Below, in pieces: positions 15,968 to 22,203 of a stretch of 26,353 nucleotides of DNA. Position 1 is the stretch's first letter. Every line of letters starts with the position of its first letter. The notes under the pieces are model-generated. The model did no database searches and was not told the DNA's origin. It worked only from the letters and a program-made list of their open reading frames with translations. The DNA is taken from positions 1 through 26,353 of IMG/VR virus record IMGVR_UViG_3300042922_000514. One strand, written 5' to 3'. The translations under genes and the position numbers were made by a program. The stretch is from a virus.

Positions 15968-17555
15968 TCATCCGTGAACGTTGCTCTTTCTCAAGCTTTT
16001 TCAAGTAGTCCCGCTGCTGTTTCTCTTGGTAGGACACCATCCTACGCTGGGATTCGGCCTGCCATTCGGGGGTACCGGGCTCAAGGATGAGCTTTTCTGC
16101 CTTCACGTGGGCGTAGGCCAGGTGGTGAACCGCCAGCGTCCAGGCCGACACCAGGTCACCGTGGCCCATTCCGACCTTGCGTGGCACCCGGATGGTCACC
16201 GTGCCTCCAGGAGCGGCCTTGGAGACCACCGTCTTGGCCTGCTGGATGAGCCTACGGCCTAGAGCGGACTCCGGAATCCTCACCAGTCCCTCATGCAGGA
16301 CTGCCCTTGTTCTCTGAAACACGTCAGCCTTGCCGCTGGAGCCATTGGGGGCTGGGATTACGGACATCCCGTGCTCCCTTAGCTGCTCCTTTAGGGATTC
16401 TCGGTAGTGAATGTCTGCGATGACGGAGGTTCCTCCGTATCGTCTGGCAATTTCGGTGAATCGTTTGATGACAGCAGACGGCTGAAGGGGCTTTCCAGGC
16501 TTGGGCCTAAGCTCTTCAGAATAAACAAGGCGGTAGTATCGTCCGTCGTACTGGACGACAGCAATTGCTGAGCTGTCCGAAGTAAAGCCGAGGTCACAGC
16601 CAACGGCGCAGGGTAGTTTGGGGTCATATGCAATGGGCCATGTGTGGGTTGTTTCAATGCTGGAAGCCAGTGCGTTGACGTCAAAGAAGTCTCCGCCGCT
16701 GATTCCGTCTAGCTCACAGAAGTACTCTCTACGGGCGTTCTCCGGGTCACGCTGAAGCTCCGCCTCCACCATCTTTTTGATGTGTGAATCGGTACCTCGG
16801 ACCAGCAGCGTGGGCGCACGGATGGCAACCGCGGTGGTGCATTTGCCGTAGTTGTCGTCAAAGTTCTTGCCCATGAACGTTTCCACCGGCCAGGGGGTGG
16901 AAATGAGCATGGTTTTGCCTCCGGGCATGACGCGGGGGCTGACGGCTCGGAAGATGTCGGCATCGTTGACGGCATAGTCTTTCCCCTCGGAGCCGTCGTT
17001 GGACGTAAAGAATTCAGCCTCATCCATGATGAAGGCCATGGTGTCACGGCCGCGCATAGACGCTCCACCCTTGGTGGCAGCAAAGGCCTCAATGCGGACC
17101 ATTACGCCGTCTGGGCGCCGAAGCTGGATTTCATTGGCCCGGTCGGCCACCACCATCCGCTCAAGAGCCGGGTGGGAACGAATCATCTCACGGCACATGC
17201 GGACGCTCAGCTGAGCGGTGGGCTTGTCCGGGGCAACGATGATGACGTAAGGTGTAGACCCTGGACCAATCTTGCTGACGTCAAAGGTGACGCACGTATA
17301 AACGGCAAAGGCCGAGCAAAGGGTGGTCTTACCCGATGCCCGGCCCAGCCGGAGAACAATCATGGTCTTGGCAAGCTCAGGGACGCGTTCAACGCCCCCA
17401 AACATCTGGAGTGCTAGCTCCCGCTCCTCCCCCACAAGGTCGGCTGGCTCTAGGTTACCGAAGGCAACCTTGGCAATGACCCTCTGGCCCGGAGTGAGAT
17501 GTAGCTTTAGGACTTGCTCACAGAAGTCCCAGAAAGGAAGTACAGATTGACGCAT
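15927..17555 (-). CDS. terL: Terminase large subunit, 542 aa
   Basis: The start is ATG 17553-17555 (MRQSVLPFWDFCEQVLKLHL); a longer reading with a GTG at 17618 would run through a terminator and is rejected. The ATPase domain shows a Walker A (GRASGKTT, about 71-78), a Walker B with catalytic glutamate (AFIMDEAEFF, about 174-183) and a coupling motif STPW (219-222). The C-terminal nuclease domain has acidic residues expected of the RNase H-like fold: D321 in GCDLGFTSDSSA, D381 in VIADIHYRES and D467 in GHGDLVSAW. It powers DNA packaging and cuts the DNA. No Shine-Dalgarno sequence precedes the ATG. No small-subunit gene lies directly upstream. Confidence 0.9.
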   Translation of the reverse strand: MRQSVLPFWDFCEQVLKLHLTPGQRVIAKVAFGNLEPADLVGEERELALQMFGGVERVPELAKTMIVLRLGRASGKTTLCSAFAVYTCVTFDVSKIGPGSTPYVIIVAPDKPTAQLSVRMCREMIRSHPALERMVVADRANEIQLRRPDGVMVRIEAFAATKGGASMRGRDTMAFIMDEAEFFTSNDGSEGKDYAVNDADIFRAVSPRVMPGGKTMLISTPWPVETFMGKNFDDNYGKCTTAVAIRAPTLLVRGTDSHIKKMVEAELQRDPENARREYFCELDGISGGDFFDVNALASSIETTHTWPIAYDPKLPCAVGCDLGFTSDSSAIAVVQYDGRYYRLVYSEELRPKPGKPLQPSAVIKRFTEIARRYGGTSVIADIHYRESLKEQLREHGMSVIPAPNGSSGKADVFQRTRAVLHEGLVRIPESALGRRLIQQAKTVVSKAAPGGTVTIRVPRKVGMGHGDLVSAWTLAVHHLAYAHVKAEKLILEPGTPEWQAESQRRMVSYQEKQQRDYLKKLEKEQRSRMNERAYRQMFGPRP

Positions 17556-17571
17556 GCAATCGTTGTACCAC

Positions 17572-17609
17572 AAATAGAAAACCCCACCGAACCTTGCGGT
17601 AGGGTGGGG
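17572..17609 (-). terminator. Intrinsic terminator immediately upstream of terL
   Basis: On the minus strand CCCCACC pairs with GGTGGGG, with a few further inner pairs around a GCAA loop, followed by TTTTCTATTT. The stem is 7 perfect base pairs and the tail is U-rich; the plus-strand reading has no T tract. It would end transcripts arriving from the tRNA array, leaving only 16 bases before the terminase start. Confidence 0.8.
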
Positions 17610-17678
17610 CGTTGGCACATTCCGGTGTCTCCCGGGCCCTCCTTTCGGCGTGCTTTGGGCTAAGTTAGAGGACCGTCG

Positions 17679-17750
17679 GCCGGTGGCCAGATATCCTAGG
17701 TTCTGGTCGGAGTGCGTTTAACGTGTACGGTCCTAGACACGGCCACTGGC
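17679..17750 (-). ncRNA. Possible 72-nt structured RNA, tRNA-like without anticodon arm
   Basis: On the minus strand the ends GCCAGTGGCC and GGCCACCGGC pair over 10 positions with one mismatch. Inside, a CGTG/CACG hairpin sits where a D arm would be, and CCAGA/TCTGG sits where a T arm would be, with a 10-base loop. The stretch where an anticodon arm is expected is only ~15 bases and has no stem. Length and layout recall a tRNA that has lost an arm. Purely a structure reading by eye. Confidence 0.3.
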
Positions 17751-17859
17751 ATCTAGCCTATGGCGGTACAATTTGGGAGGGCTGGCACGCCAAGCGCCAT
17801 TCAAGGTGACGCCCCGGGCTTATGCCCAGCTAAGCCAGCTACTGACCGGATGTATCTCA

Positions 17860-17969
17860 GGTTGGTGGATACGAACCACATCCCTTGCGGGACTCTCCCA
17901 GACGCTACTGTGGGGCTCGGACCCACCTCTCCGATTATTCATCGGTGTTCTGACCAACCATAGGCGTCC
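17860..17969 (-). other. Degenerate tRNA-like sequence (one or two relics)
   Basis: On the minus strand GGACGC near 17969 can pair with GCGTCT near 17901. An anticodon-like stem CCGA/TCGG encloses a 7-base loop that lacks the universal U33. A T arm GTGGG-TCCGAGC-CCCAC has C instead of T at position 55. Four extra bases separate it from the acceptor strand. A second T-arm-like sequence, GTGG-TTCGTAT-CCAC (17865-17879), follows a short TCCC-GCAA-GGGA hairpin. These departures suggest tRNA relics rather than working genes. Confidence 0.35.
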
Positions 17970-18070
17970 CCATGGACTGAACTAAGTAGCGCACGCGTCA
18001 TGGCCGACCGTTAATGCACCATTCGGCCTCTTCGGCGGTCAGGTACCGGCACACAAAACCCTATAACGCG

Positions 18071-18143
18071 GCGTACCCATTAGGACTTGAACCTAAATCA
18101 TCCTGCTTAACAGGCAGGCGCTCTACCATTGAGCTAAAGGTAC
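18071..18143 (-). tRNA. tRNA-Asn (anticodon GTT)
   Basis: The minus-strand sequence starts GTACCTTTAGCTCAATGG and folds as a cloverleaf. The acceptor is GTACCTT with TGGGTAC (one U-U mismatch at the inner pair), the D stem is GCTC/GAGC, and the anticodon stem CCTGC/GCAGG has loop CTGTTAA. The T arm is TTAGG-TTCAAGT-CCTAA with the normal TTC. Anticodon GTT reads AAC and AAU codons. CCA is not encoded. Confidence 0.88.
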
Positions 18144-18293
18144 ATGGCTGGGGCGCACTAACGCGGCTCCCCAATTGCGGCATGCTGCTAACGGTTATCC
18201 ATGGTTCCGCTTCGCTCATATAGACTGCATGCTGCCCGTATTAATGGGGACCCTTTGGGCCAGGCTAAGGTACGGAGCAATGCTATTCCTCCG

Positions 18294-18310
18294 GTTGGAT
18301 TTGAACCAAC
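18294..18310 (-). other. Orphan tRNA T arm downstream of tRNA-Leu
   Basis: Thirteen bases after the tRNA-Leu gene the minus strand carries a perfect T arm, GTTGG-TTCAAAT-CCAAC, followed by an acceptor-like CGGAGGA. The D and anticodon arms that should precede it are missing, since that space is taken by the end of tRNA-Leu. It looks like the 3' half of a deleted tRNA gene. Confidence 0.5.
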
Positions 18311-18322
18311 GATGTCCCCTCG

Positions 18323-18401
18323 TCCGCAAGGAGGGATTTGAACCCCCACGCACAAGGCGCCAGCTTCTAAGGCTGGTGTGTCTGCATTCCACCACTTGCG
18401 G
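18323..18401 (-). tRNA. tRNA-Leu (anticodon TAG)
   Basis: The acceptor pairs CCGCAAG with CTTGCGG over all 7 positions. The anticodon stem is CCAGC/GCTGG with loop CTTAGAA, giving anticodon TAG for CUA-family leucine codons. A variable arm (CGCCTTGTGCG) of class II type and a T arm with TTCAAAT follow. The discriminator base is A, as expected for leucine tRNAs. CCA is not encoded. Confidence 0.9.
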
Positions 18402-18548
18402 TTAAGCCGGAAGTTCCGCTCCGGCTGGCGTGCTACCGATTACGGATGGTAGCCCCGCCAAGGATTCAGGCCTTGCCTTGGATGGCCGTGAGGATTTCTC
18501 TACCCGGGACCCTGCGTTGTACCTCACTCCCGGAGTATGGTGACTTGT

Positions 18549-18632
18549 GCCGGCCCCTGGTACTGCCCCAGGTGAGTGCTGTATCACGCCTGCTTTACAG
18601 GCAGGCCCCGCTCTTTACGGGTATAGACCGGC
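18549..18632 (-). tRNA. tRNA-Tyr-like gene (anticodon GTA) with unusual D and T loops
   Basis: GCCGGTC and GGCCGGC pair over 7 positions with one G-U. The D stem is CCCG/CGGG, the anticodon stem CCTGC/GCAGG has loop CTGTAAA (anticodon GTA), and a 16-base variable region can fold into a class II arm, as in bacterial tRNA-Tyr. The T stem CCTGG/CCAGG encloses GGCAGTA instead of the normal TTCRANN, and the D loop TAAAGAG lacks the GG pair. So D-loop to T-loop contact would be lost. It may be a divergent tRNA, a tRNA mimic or a decaying gene. Confidence 0.55.
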
Positions 18633-18707
18633 TGGTGACCTTGGCTGCCTTATATTACAGCCTAACGAAGTGGGGGCTCTCCGGCAGGTCTCATCCCTGC
18701 AGTCTAG

Positions 18708-18778
18708 AGACTAGAGCGGGATTTGAACCCGCAGGGCCGTGGCTTATGAGGCCAGGTTGGTAACTTACCTTCGCTGTC
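18708..18778 (-). tRNA. tRNA-Met-like gene (anticodon CAT), weak acceptor and D arm
   Basis: The T arm GCGGG-TTCAAAT-CCCGC is canonical, and the anticodon arm TGGC/GCCA with loop CTCATAA gives anticodon CAT. The acceptor ends (GACAGCG with TCTAGTC) form only three Watson-Crick and two G-U pairs, and the D arm AGGT/ACCT has a loop without GG. CAT could mean elongator Met, initiator Met or, after lysidine modification, Ile. No three G-C pairs mark it as an initiator. Confidence 0.6.
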
Positions 18779-18874
18779 ACTTCCCTGATGGTAACGGACA
18801 GGGATGCCGTGTGTGTTTTGGGTCCGGTTCACGCCTGCAACCCAATGGGAAACAACTCCCTCAAGACCAAGATT

Positions 18875-19396
18875 TCAAAGAGCCTTGCCGTCCCTCAGGG
18901 ACCTCAGCTGCTCACGCTCTGGAATGTATTTACTCAGGACGTCTTCGTCAACCTTTGACGGAACATTTGTTTCGTCCATGTAGTTCATAAGCCAGGTGGG
19001 AGGGCCTGAGGACTGGTCCTTGACCGAGGCGCCCTTGTCAATGTTTGCCGCAAATTCGGCTTCCATACGCTTGGCAATGGCCATCAGCTGGTCAGGTGTC
19101 AGCGTTGGCTGGGGCCGTACATTTCCAGGTCCCATTTGGCCCGCCACCACCTGTGGCTGGCCTCCACCTCCTCCGACCATAGTTCCACCAATGCCTTTTG
19201 TCCCCGGGTGAGGGGTAGGCCCTGAGAGGGAAGGACGATTAGGGACTCCGAAGGCTGAGGACTCATCCACAAGCCGCCTGAAGGCCTTGTTGTCTGCGCC
19301 GATGCCGAGCTGCGTTCCTGGTTGCTCATAGAGAGGTTCTACGCCCCATTGGGGCTGTCCTTTGGGGTCGTTTGGGTTAATGAATCCGTCTGCCAT
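18875..19396 (-). CDS. Hypothetical Gly/Pro-rich protein, 173 aa
   Basis: The ATG at 19394-19396 follows the upstream stop by three bases, without a clear binding site. The product (MADGFINPNDPKGQPQWGVE) is Pro/Gly rich and probably disordered to residue ~95, with a GGGGGQPQ run, then helical to the end (LTPDQLMAIAKRMEAEFAAN). No cysteine and no membrane span. It is the last gene before the tRNA array. The composition recalls the small virion proteins of the structural block, but there is no direct evidence that it is in the virion. Confidence 0.55.
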   Translation of the reverse strand: MADGFINPNDPKGQPQWGVEPLYEQPGTQLGIGADNKAFRRLVDESSAFGVPNRPSLSGPTPHPGTKGIGGTMVGGGGGQPQVVAGQMGPGNVRPQPTLTPDQLMAIAKRMEAEFAANIDKGASVKDQSSGPPTWLMNYMDETNVPSKVDEDVLSKYIPEREQLRSLRDGKAL

Positions 19397-19399
19397 GGG

Positions 19400-19813
19400 T
19401 CAGAGGATAATCCCAGAGCTGCCCTTTGCCAAGGTTGGTGTCTTGGGGAGGATGAGCAGGGACTCGGTTGGCCGCTGGTCGGCTTTGATTTCCTTCGGGT
19501 CAAAGAACACCCCGTCATGCATGGCCCTCTTAAGGGCCCAGTTGGCACGTTCGTCCTCCATTGGGTCACCGTCAATCCGGAAGGGAAAGAACACCTTGTA
19601 GAAGTCCTCCTTGCCGTGGTGCTTGGCCCAAATCTCCACCGACGTCATGCAGAAGTTCTTTAGCTCTGCGGCGTCACATTCCTGCCGGCAGGTCATACAG
19701 ACCGGCCAGGAGCGCTGGGTACGGTGGCCCTCTGGGAACCACATTTCGTCCTGCATGCGCCGTTCATTGGCGGCTGCCTGCCGGATGATTTCCTCAAAGC
19801 GTACGGTTCTCAA
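19400..19813 (-). CDS. Hypothetical protein with a Cys cluster, 137 aa
   Basis: A TTG start (19811-19813) overlaps the upstream TGA as TTGA and has GGAGG five bases before it, a strong coupled start. The N-terminal 35 residues are helical and charged (RFEEIIRQAAANERRMQDEM). Next comes VCMTCRQECDAAELKNFC, with four cysteines in CxxCxxxC arrangement that could bind zinc, then a mixed segment with RIDGDPMEDERANWALKRAM. No named family is recognised. Confidence 0.6.
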   Translation of the reverse strand: MRTVRFEEIIRQAAANERRMQDEMWFPEGHRTQRSWPVCMTCRQECDAAELKNFCMTSVEIWAKHHGKEDFYKVFFPFRIDGDPMEDERANWALKRAMHDGVFFDPKEIKADQRPTESLLILPKTPTLAKGSSGIIL

Positions 19814-20151
19814 ACGTCCTCCCCGTAAATCTCTTTGATGGCCTCTTTAAGAGCCCTAGCCCAGTCCCCGCCGCGCCAGACGTTCTTAGAGTGGCTTTCG
19901 TACTCACGCCTCAGGGCCTCCAGATTGGTCTCCACTGGCCCCCACTGCCCCTCAAACCCGTAACAGGAGCAATGTCCGGCCTCCATATTGTGGATGGTTC
20001 CATTGCTGTCACGGAGCAGCATCTGGACGTGGCCCTCATAGCATTCGCTATCGTCCACGCAGGTAACAATCTCCCAACCGGCGTCCTTTAGGCCAGTCTC
20101 CTCAAAGTTCCGTTCACAGTCCTCAATCGTCCAGTCTTTACGAAGCGTCAT
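19810..20151 (-). CDS. Phage hypothetical protein of the CSC-FEGQW type, 113 aa
   Basis: I start at ATG 20149-20151 (MTLRKDWTIEDCERNFEETG); the frame is open for 19 more codons upstream, but those lie in the preceding small gene. The product has five or six cysteines and the segment AGHCSCYGFEGQWGPVETNL. A C-S-C followed by EGQW or EGQWDP is a pattern I know from small phage proteins of unknown function. A helical C-terminus with LEALRREYE follows. The gene overlaps both neighbours by a few bases, in keeping with a coupled operon. Confidence 0.65.
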   Translation of the reverse strand: MTLRKDWTIEDCERNFEETGLKDAGWEIVTCVDDSECYEGHVQMLLRDSNGTIHNMEAGHCSCYGFEGQWGPVETNLEALRREYESHSKNVWRGGDWARALKEAIKEIYGEDV

Positions 20152-20314
20152 AGGTAGTTCCATCTGCATCCGACCAGCGGACGAAGTCGGCCAGTAGGTG
20201 GGCCTCATCGGCCCCGAAATAGCCCAGCAGGCTTTGGCCTAGCTGGGTGGTTCCCTTGGTCCAGTGTCGGCAAAGGACCCGGTTGTACGTGCTCAAAGGA
20301 CCCGTGTTCTTCAC
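20138..20314 (-). CDS. Small hypothetical protein, 58 aa
   Basis: A GTG start at 20312-20314 overlaps the upstream TGA as GTGA and has GAGGAG about eight bases before it. The product (start MKNTGPLSTYNRVLCRHWTK) is a mixed soluble peptide with a Trp/Asp-rich end (DFVRWSDADG). It overlaps the next gene by 14 bases. Without it, 160 bases of this very compact operon would be empty. Function unknown. Confidence 0.6.
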   Translation of the reverse strand: MKNTGPLSTYNRVLCRHWTKGTTQLGQSLLGYFGADEAHLLADFVRWSDADGTTYDAS

Positions 20315-20532
20315 AGCGGTGGCTCCTCAACGCGGGCCCAATAGGGATGTTCGTCCATCATGGAGTAGGTCCAAAGAATCTTCCACTTCTGCTTGCAGTC
20401 GGAACATTCAAAGACTGCATCATCATAGTGCCCCCAGTCTTTGGCTTGGGGAAGGTTGCACTGGTGTTTGAGGTTGTAGCTGACGGTTCCACCGGCAACA
20501 GCAACCACCGTAGGCTTGTGAACAAAACTCAT
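20311..20532 (-). CDS. Small Cys-rich hypothetical protein, 73 aa
   Basis: The ATG overlaps the acetyltransferase stop as ATGA. The product begins MSFVHKPTVVAVAGGTVSYN and carries FECSDCKQKWKILWTY, a CxxC in a beta-strand setting, with another cysteine (HQCNLP) upstream. Three cysteines and nearby histidines could form a zinc-ribbon-like knuckle. No family recognised. Confidence 0.6.
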   Translation of the reverse strand: MSFVHKPTVVAVAGGTVSYNLKHQCNLPQAKDWGHYDDAVFECSDCKQKWKILWTYSMMDEHPYWARVEEPPL

Positions 20533-21095
20533 CGGCTAGGGTCCCAGGTTACAGTGTGCCCGGAGGGGGTTTTCGGCCAGGGTTTGGAGACGGTGTACGT
20601 GGTCCCAACAACATGTTCCACAAGTCGTCTCCCAACGGAGTGCCCCCGTAGCTCGGGGGGTACGTAAACGGCATAGAGGTGCGGTCCATCTGCTCCTTCT
20701 TTAGCTGGTCCAGCTTTTCCAGGGCCTCCTGTAGCTTCAGGTGCTGAGGGCTCTTTGCCGGCCCCGACACCGCAGACCCAGGCGTGGATGCTGTATCGGT
20801 CTCCAGGAGATGTTGCCACGAGACTTGATGCCCAGCATCTTTCAGCAACGCTAGCATCGTAGCGTGCCCATGCGCCTGCGTGTATCTTGACCGCTGAAGT
20901 TGGACCCACTGAGAGTAATAGACCACGTGAGGCTTGGACATAGCTCTTTACCCAGGTGCTGATGATGTAGTTCCGGTGCTCTGGCTCAGCTGGGATTAGG
21001 TCCAGCTCCTCCAGCAGCCGGTCCGTTTCCTTGCTCTTCAGTAGCAATGAACTTTTGGACCCATCGGTTGAGACGGCCCCATAGAAGCTGTTCAA
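20529..21095 (-). CDS. GNAT-type N-acetyltransferase with a low-complexity insertion, 188 aa
   Basis: A TTG start (21093-21095) overlaps the upstream TGA as TTGA, with AAAGG nine bases before. Residues 31-52 (LDLIPAEPEHRNYIISTWVK) match the start of phage GNAT proteins, and residues 144-159 (YVPPELRGHSVGRRLV) match motif A, whose R-G-x-x-x-G-R loop binds acetyl-CoA pyrophosphate. Between them, residues 111-137 are a Gly/Pro/Ala/Lys-rich insertion unlike a normal GNAT strand or loop. That insertion lies exactly where a second reading frame encodes a coiled coil, suggesting overprinting. The substrate is unknown; phage acetyltransferases may modify host proteins. Confidence 0.7.
   Translation of the reverse strand: MNSFYGAVSTDGSKSSLLLKSKETDRLLEELDLIPAEPEHRNYIISTWVKSYVQASRGLLLSVGPTSAVKIHAGAWARYDASVAERCWASSLVATSPGDRYSIHAWVCGVGAGKEPSAPEATGGPGKAGPAKEGADGPHLYAVYVPPELRGHSVGRRLVEHVVGTTYTVSKPWPKTPSGHTVTWDPSR
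20549..20941 (-). CDS. Overprinted frame inside the acetyltransferase gene, 130 aa
   Basis: A second open frame lies wholly inside the acetyltransferase gene in another phase. It starts ATG-TCC-AAG with AAGAG just upstream and encodes MSKPHVVYYSQWVQLQRSRY at its N-terminus. Residues 67-86 (HLKLQEALEKLDQLKKEQMD) have a regular Leu heptad and codons ending largely in G or C, which looks more like real coding sequence than the GNAT frame does there. The last 45 residues are Pro/Gly rich. It could be a nested gene or a fortunate open frame; proof needs comparison with relatives. Confidence 0.45.
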   Translation of the reverse strand: MSKPHVVYYSQWVQLQRSRYTQAHGHATMLALLKDAGHQVSWQHLLETDTASTPGSAVSGPAKSPQHLKLQEALEKLDQLKKEQMDRTSMPFTYPPSYGGTPLGDDLWNMLLGPRTPSPNPGRKPPPGTL

Positions 21096-21366
21096 AATGA
21101 CATACCTTTCTTTGGCCCCCGTAGACCATTCCAGGCCGTGCGCAGTCCGGACAATGGGTGTGCATCTGGTTGAACTGTGTAGCCAGCCTGTAGCCGCATT
21201 CCGAGCAAAGCAACCCCCTTCCGTCCAGGTAGCGCAGCACGTCCAACGCTTGTGAGAGCGTTAGTTCCGTCCCGTTTGACGGCTGCTCGGTAATGCCGCC
21301 CTGGTAGGGCATTGGCGCCGTAACAGATGAGCTGGAGCTGGGTTTCTTCTGGGTATCCTTGGCCAT
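20986..21366 (-). CDS. Zinc-ribbon protein, 126 aa
   Basis: The ATG (21364-21366) has AAGGA five to six bases upstream. A Ser/Pro-rich leader with QKKPSSSSSVTAP gives way to a helix (LSQALDVLRYLDGRG) and then LLCSECGYRLATQFNQMHTH with CPDC shortly after, a clear four-cysteine zinc ribbon (CxxC-x14-16-CxxC). A basic helical segment (EQLLWGRLNRWVQKFIA) follows. It overlaps the upstream gene by 275 bases and the acetyltransferase start by 110. It may bind nucleic acid or protein; no specific family recognised. Confidence 0.65.
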   Translation of the reverse strand: MAKDTQKKPSSSSSVTAPMPYQGGITEQPSNGTELTLSQALDVLRYLDGRGLLCSECGYRLATQFNQMHTHCPDCARPGMVYGGQRKVCHFEQLLWGRLNRWVQKFIATEEQGNGPAAGGAGPNPS

Positions 21367-21496
21367 AGTGTTCCTTAGCTAGACAATGAGGGTGATAACG
21401 TCCCCCGAGGGGCTCACCTGAGCATCCGTCGTAGGAGGGGCAATAGCTTGCTCCTGGCTGTCCACATACTCCACAGGTGAATGATTCCTCAACCAT
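21092..21496 (-). CDS. Cys/His-rich protein with long overlaps on both sides, 134 aa
   Basis: The ATG has GAGGA eight bases upstream and lies inside the end of the preceding gene (118-base overlap). The first 45 residues are convincing: FTCGVCGQPGASYCPSYDGC followed by YHPHCLAKEHYG, a Cys/His pattern fit for zinc. The rest overlaps the next gene by 275 bases and looks less like a folded protein (Gly/Arg/Ala rich). Its TGA overlaps the TTG of the acetyltransferase, so ribosomes reading the full frame could couple the two. Confidence 0.55.
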   Translation of the reverse strand: MVEESFTCGVCGQPGASYCPSYDGCSGEPLGGRYHPHCLAKEHYGQGYPEETQLQLICYGANALPGRHYRAAVKRDGTNALTSVGRAALPGRKGVALLGMRLQAGYTVQPDAHPLSGLRTAWNGLRGPKKGMSF

Positions 21497-22203
21497 GATG
21501 TGTCCTCGGCTTTTTCTGTCAATGCCGGGTCAATGGTGAACACCGGCTTATCTGAAGCTACGGCTTCCGCTTTCCGGGGTCTACCACGCTTCCTAGGCTC
21601 AGCCGGGTCAGCGGACGTAACCCACGGCATAGCCTTGCTATTCATGGCGTTCTTTTCATTCATGACCCTCTCCCTGGCGCACAGCTCCCAGGCGCTCAGT
21701 TCGTTTTGCCGGGCACTGTCGGAGAGGGCACTGGCAAGCTTGAGGAGCTTGGGGAGGCTTTCTCCGCCGGCCATAGGGCTTTCTGGGTTTGCTGCAACTT
21801 CGTAAAGGAAACGGCTTGCTGAGAGGGCCAGGCTAGCAGCAGCAAGCAGCGCTGATACACCTGAGGAGACATAACCATGGGCAATGAATAGCTCTTTCTG
21901 ACGGGCCTTCTTGTACGCCTGAGCTAGACGAACGCAGCGGGCGTATTCCGGGCTGCCGGCGTCTAGGATTGAAGCTGGGATTCCAAGCACCGCCAGTTTC
22001 GTTTTACGGGCATTGGTGGGGCTTTGCCCGGTGCCCTGGTAGTTGTTCTTCCGGACCGCCAAAGCGTTGTCCTGGACCGATTCTGAGGCAGCACGGGCCA
22101 AGTCCTCGGCCTTGGGGGAAACCACCCTGGGCCCCTGCTTGCCGCCCTTGTCCCGGACGAACCCACCCTTAAACCGCTCCGTACTGTTGGGCTTTCTAGC
22201 CAT
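21379..22203 (-). CDS. AT-hook-like DNA-binding candidate, 274 aa; first gene of the minus-strand operon
   Basis: The ATG has a strong AGGAGG nine bases upstream. The basic N-terminus (MARKPNSTERFKGGFVRDKG) leads into a helical core of ~110 residues with YARCVRLAQAYKKARQKEL and FIAHGYVSSGVSALLAAASL, then LSDSARQNELSAWELCARER. An AT-hook-like RKRGRPRK follows at 204-211, and an acidic tail that overlaps the next gene by 118 bases. Helical core plus basic DNA-binding tail and its place upstream of terL would fit a small terminase or a DNA-organising protein, but there is no direct match, and it is 4.6 kb from terL. Confidence 0.6.
   Translation of the reverse strand: MARKPNSTERFKGGFVRDKGGKQGPRVVSPKAEDLARAASESVQDNALAVRKNNYQGTGQSPTNARKTKLAVLGIPASILDAGSPEYARCVRLAQAYKKARQKELFIAHGYVSSGVSALLAAASLALSASRFLYEVAANPESPMAGGESLPKLLKLASALSDSARQNELSAWELCARERVMNEKNAMNSKAMPWVTSADPAEPRKRGRPRKAEAVASDKPVFTIDPALTEKAEDTSWLRNHSPVEYVDSQEQAIAPPTTDAQVSPSGDVITLIV

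Larger units (their letters stand above)
17610..18870 (-). other. tRNA and tRNA-like array region
   Basis: No convincing protein gene was found in these ~1.26 kb. Four tRNA genes or near-tRNA genes (Asn, Leu, Tyr-like, Met-like) all read on the minus strand. Between them lie GC-rich hairpins and pieces that resemble tRNA arms but do not complete a cloverleaf. Examples are a 6-bp stem GCTACC/GGTAGC near 18430-18455, GTGAGG/CCTCAC near 18488-18524, and CCAAGG/CCTTGG near 18455-18482. The array sits between the small-gene operon and terL, so it is probably transcribed with the former and closed by the terminator at 17572-17609. Confidence 0.6.

Noticed and set aside
17556-17618. N-terminal extension of the terminase from a GTG at 17618
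   Set aside because: The extension is translated from the terminator stem and gives no terminase-like sequence; the ATG at 17555 gives the usual start.
18004-18060. 18-codon minus-strand frame (YLTAEEAEWCINGRP-like) inside the tRNA array
   Set aside because: It looks protein-like but is very short, starts with GTG at a weak site, and may be chance.
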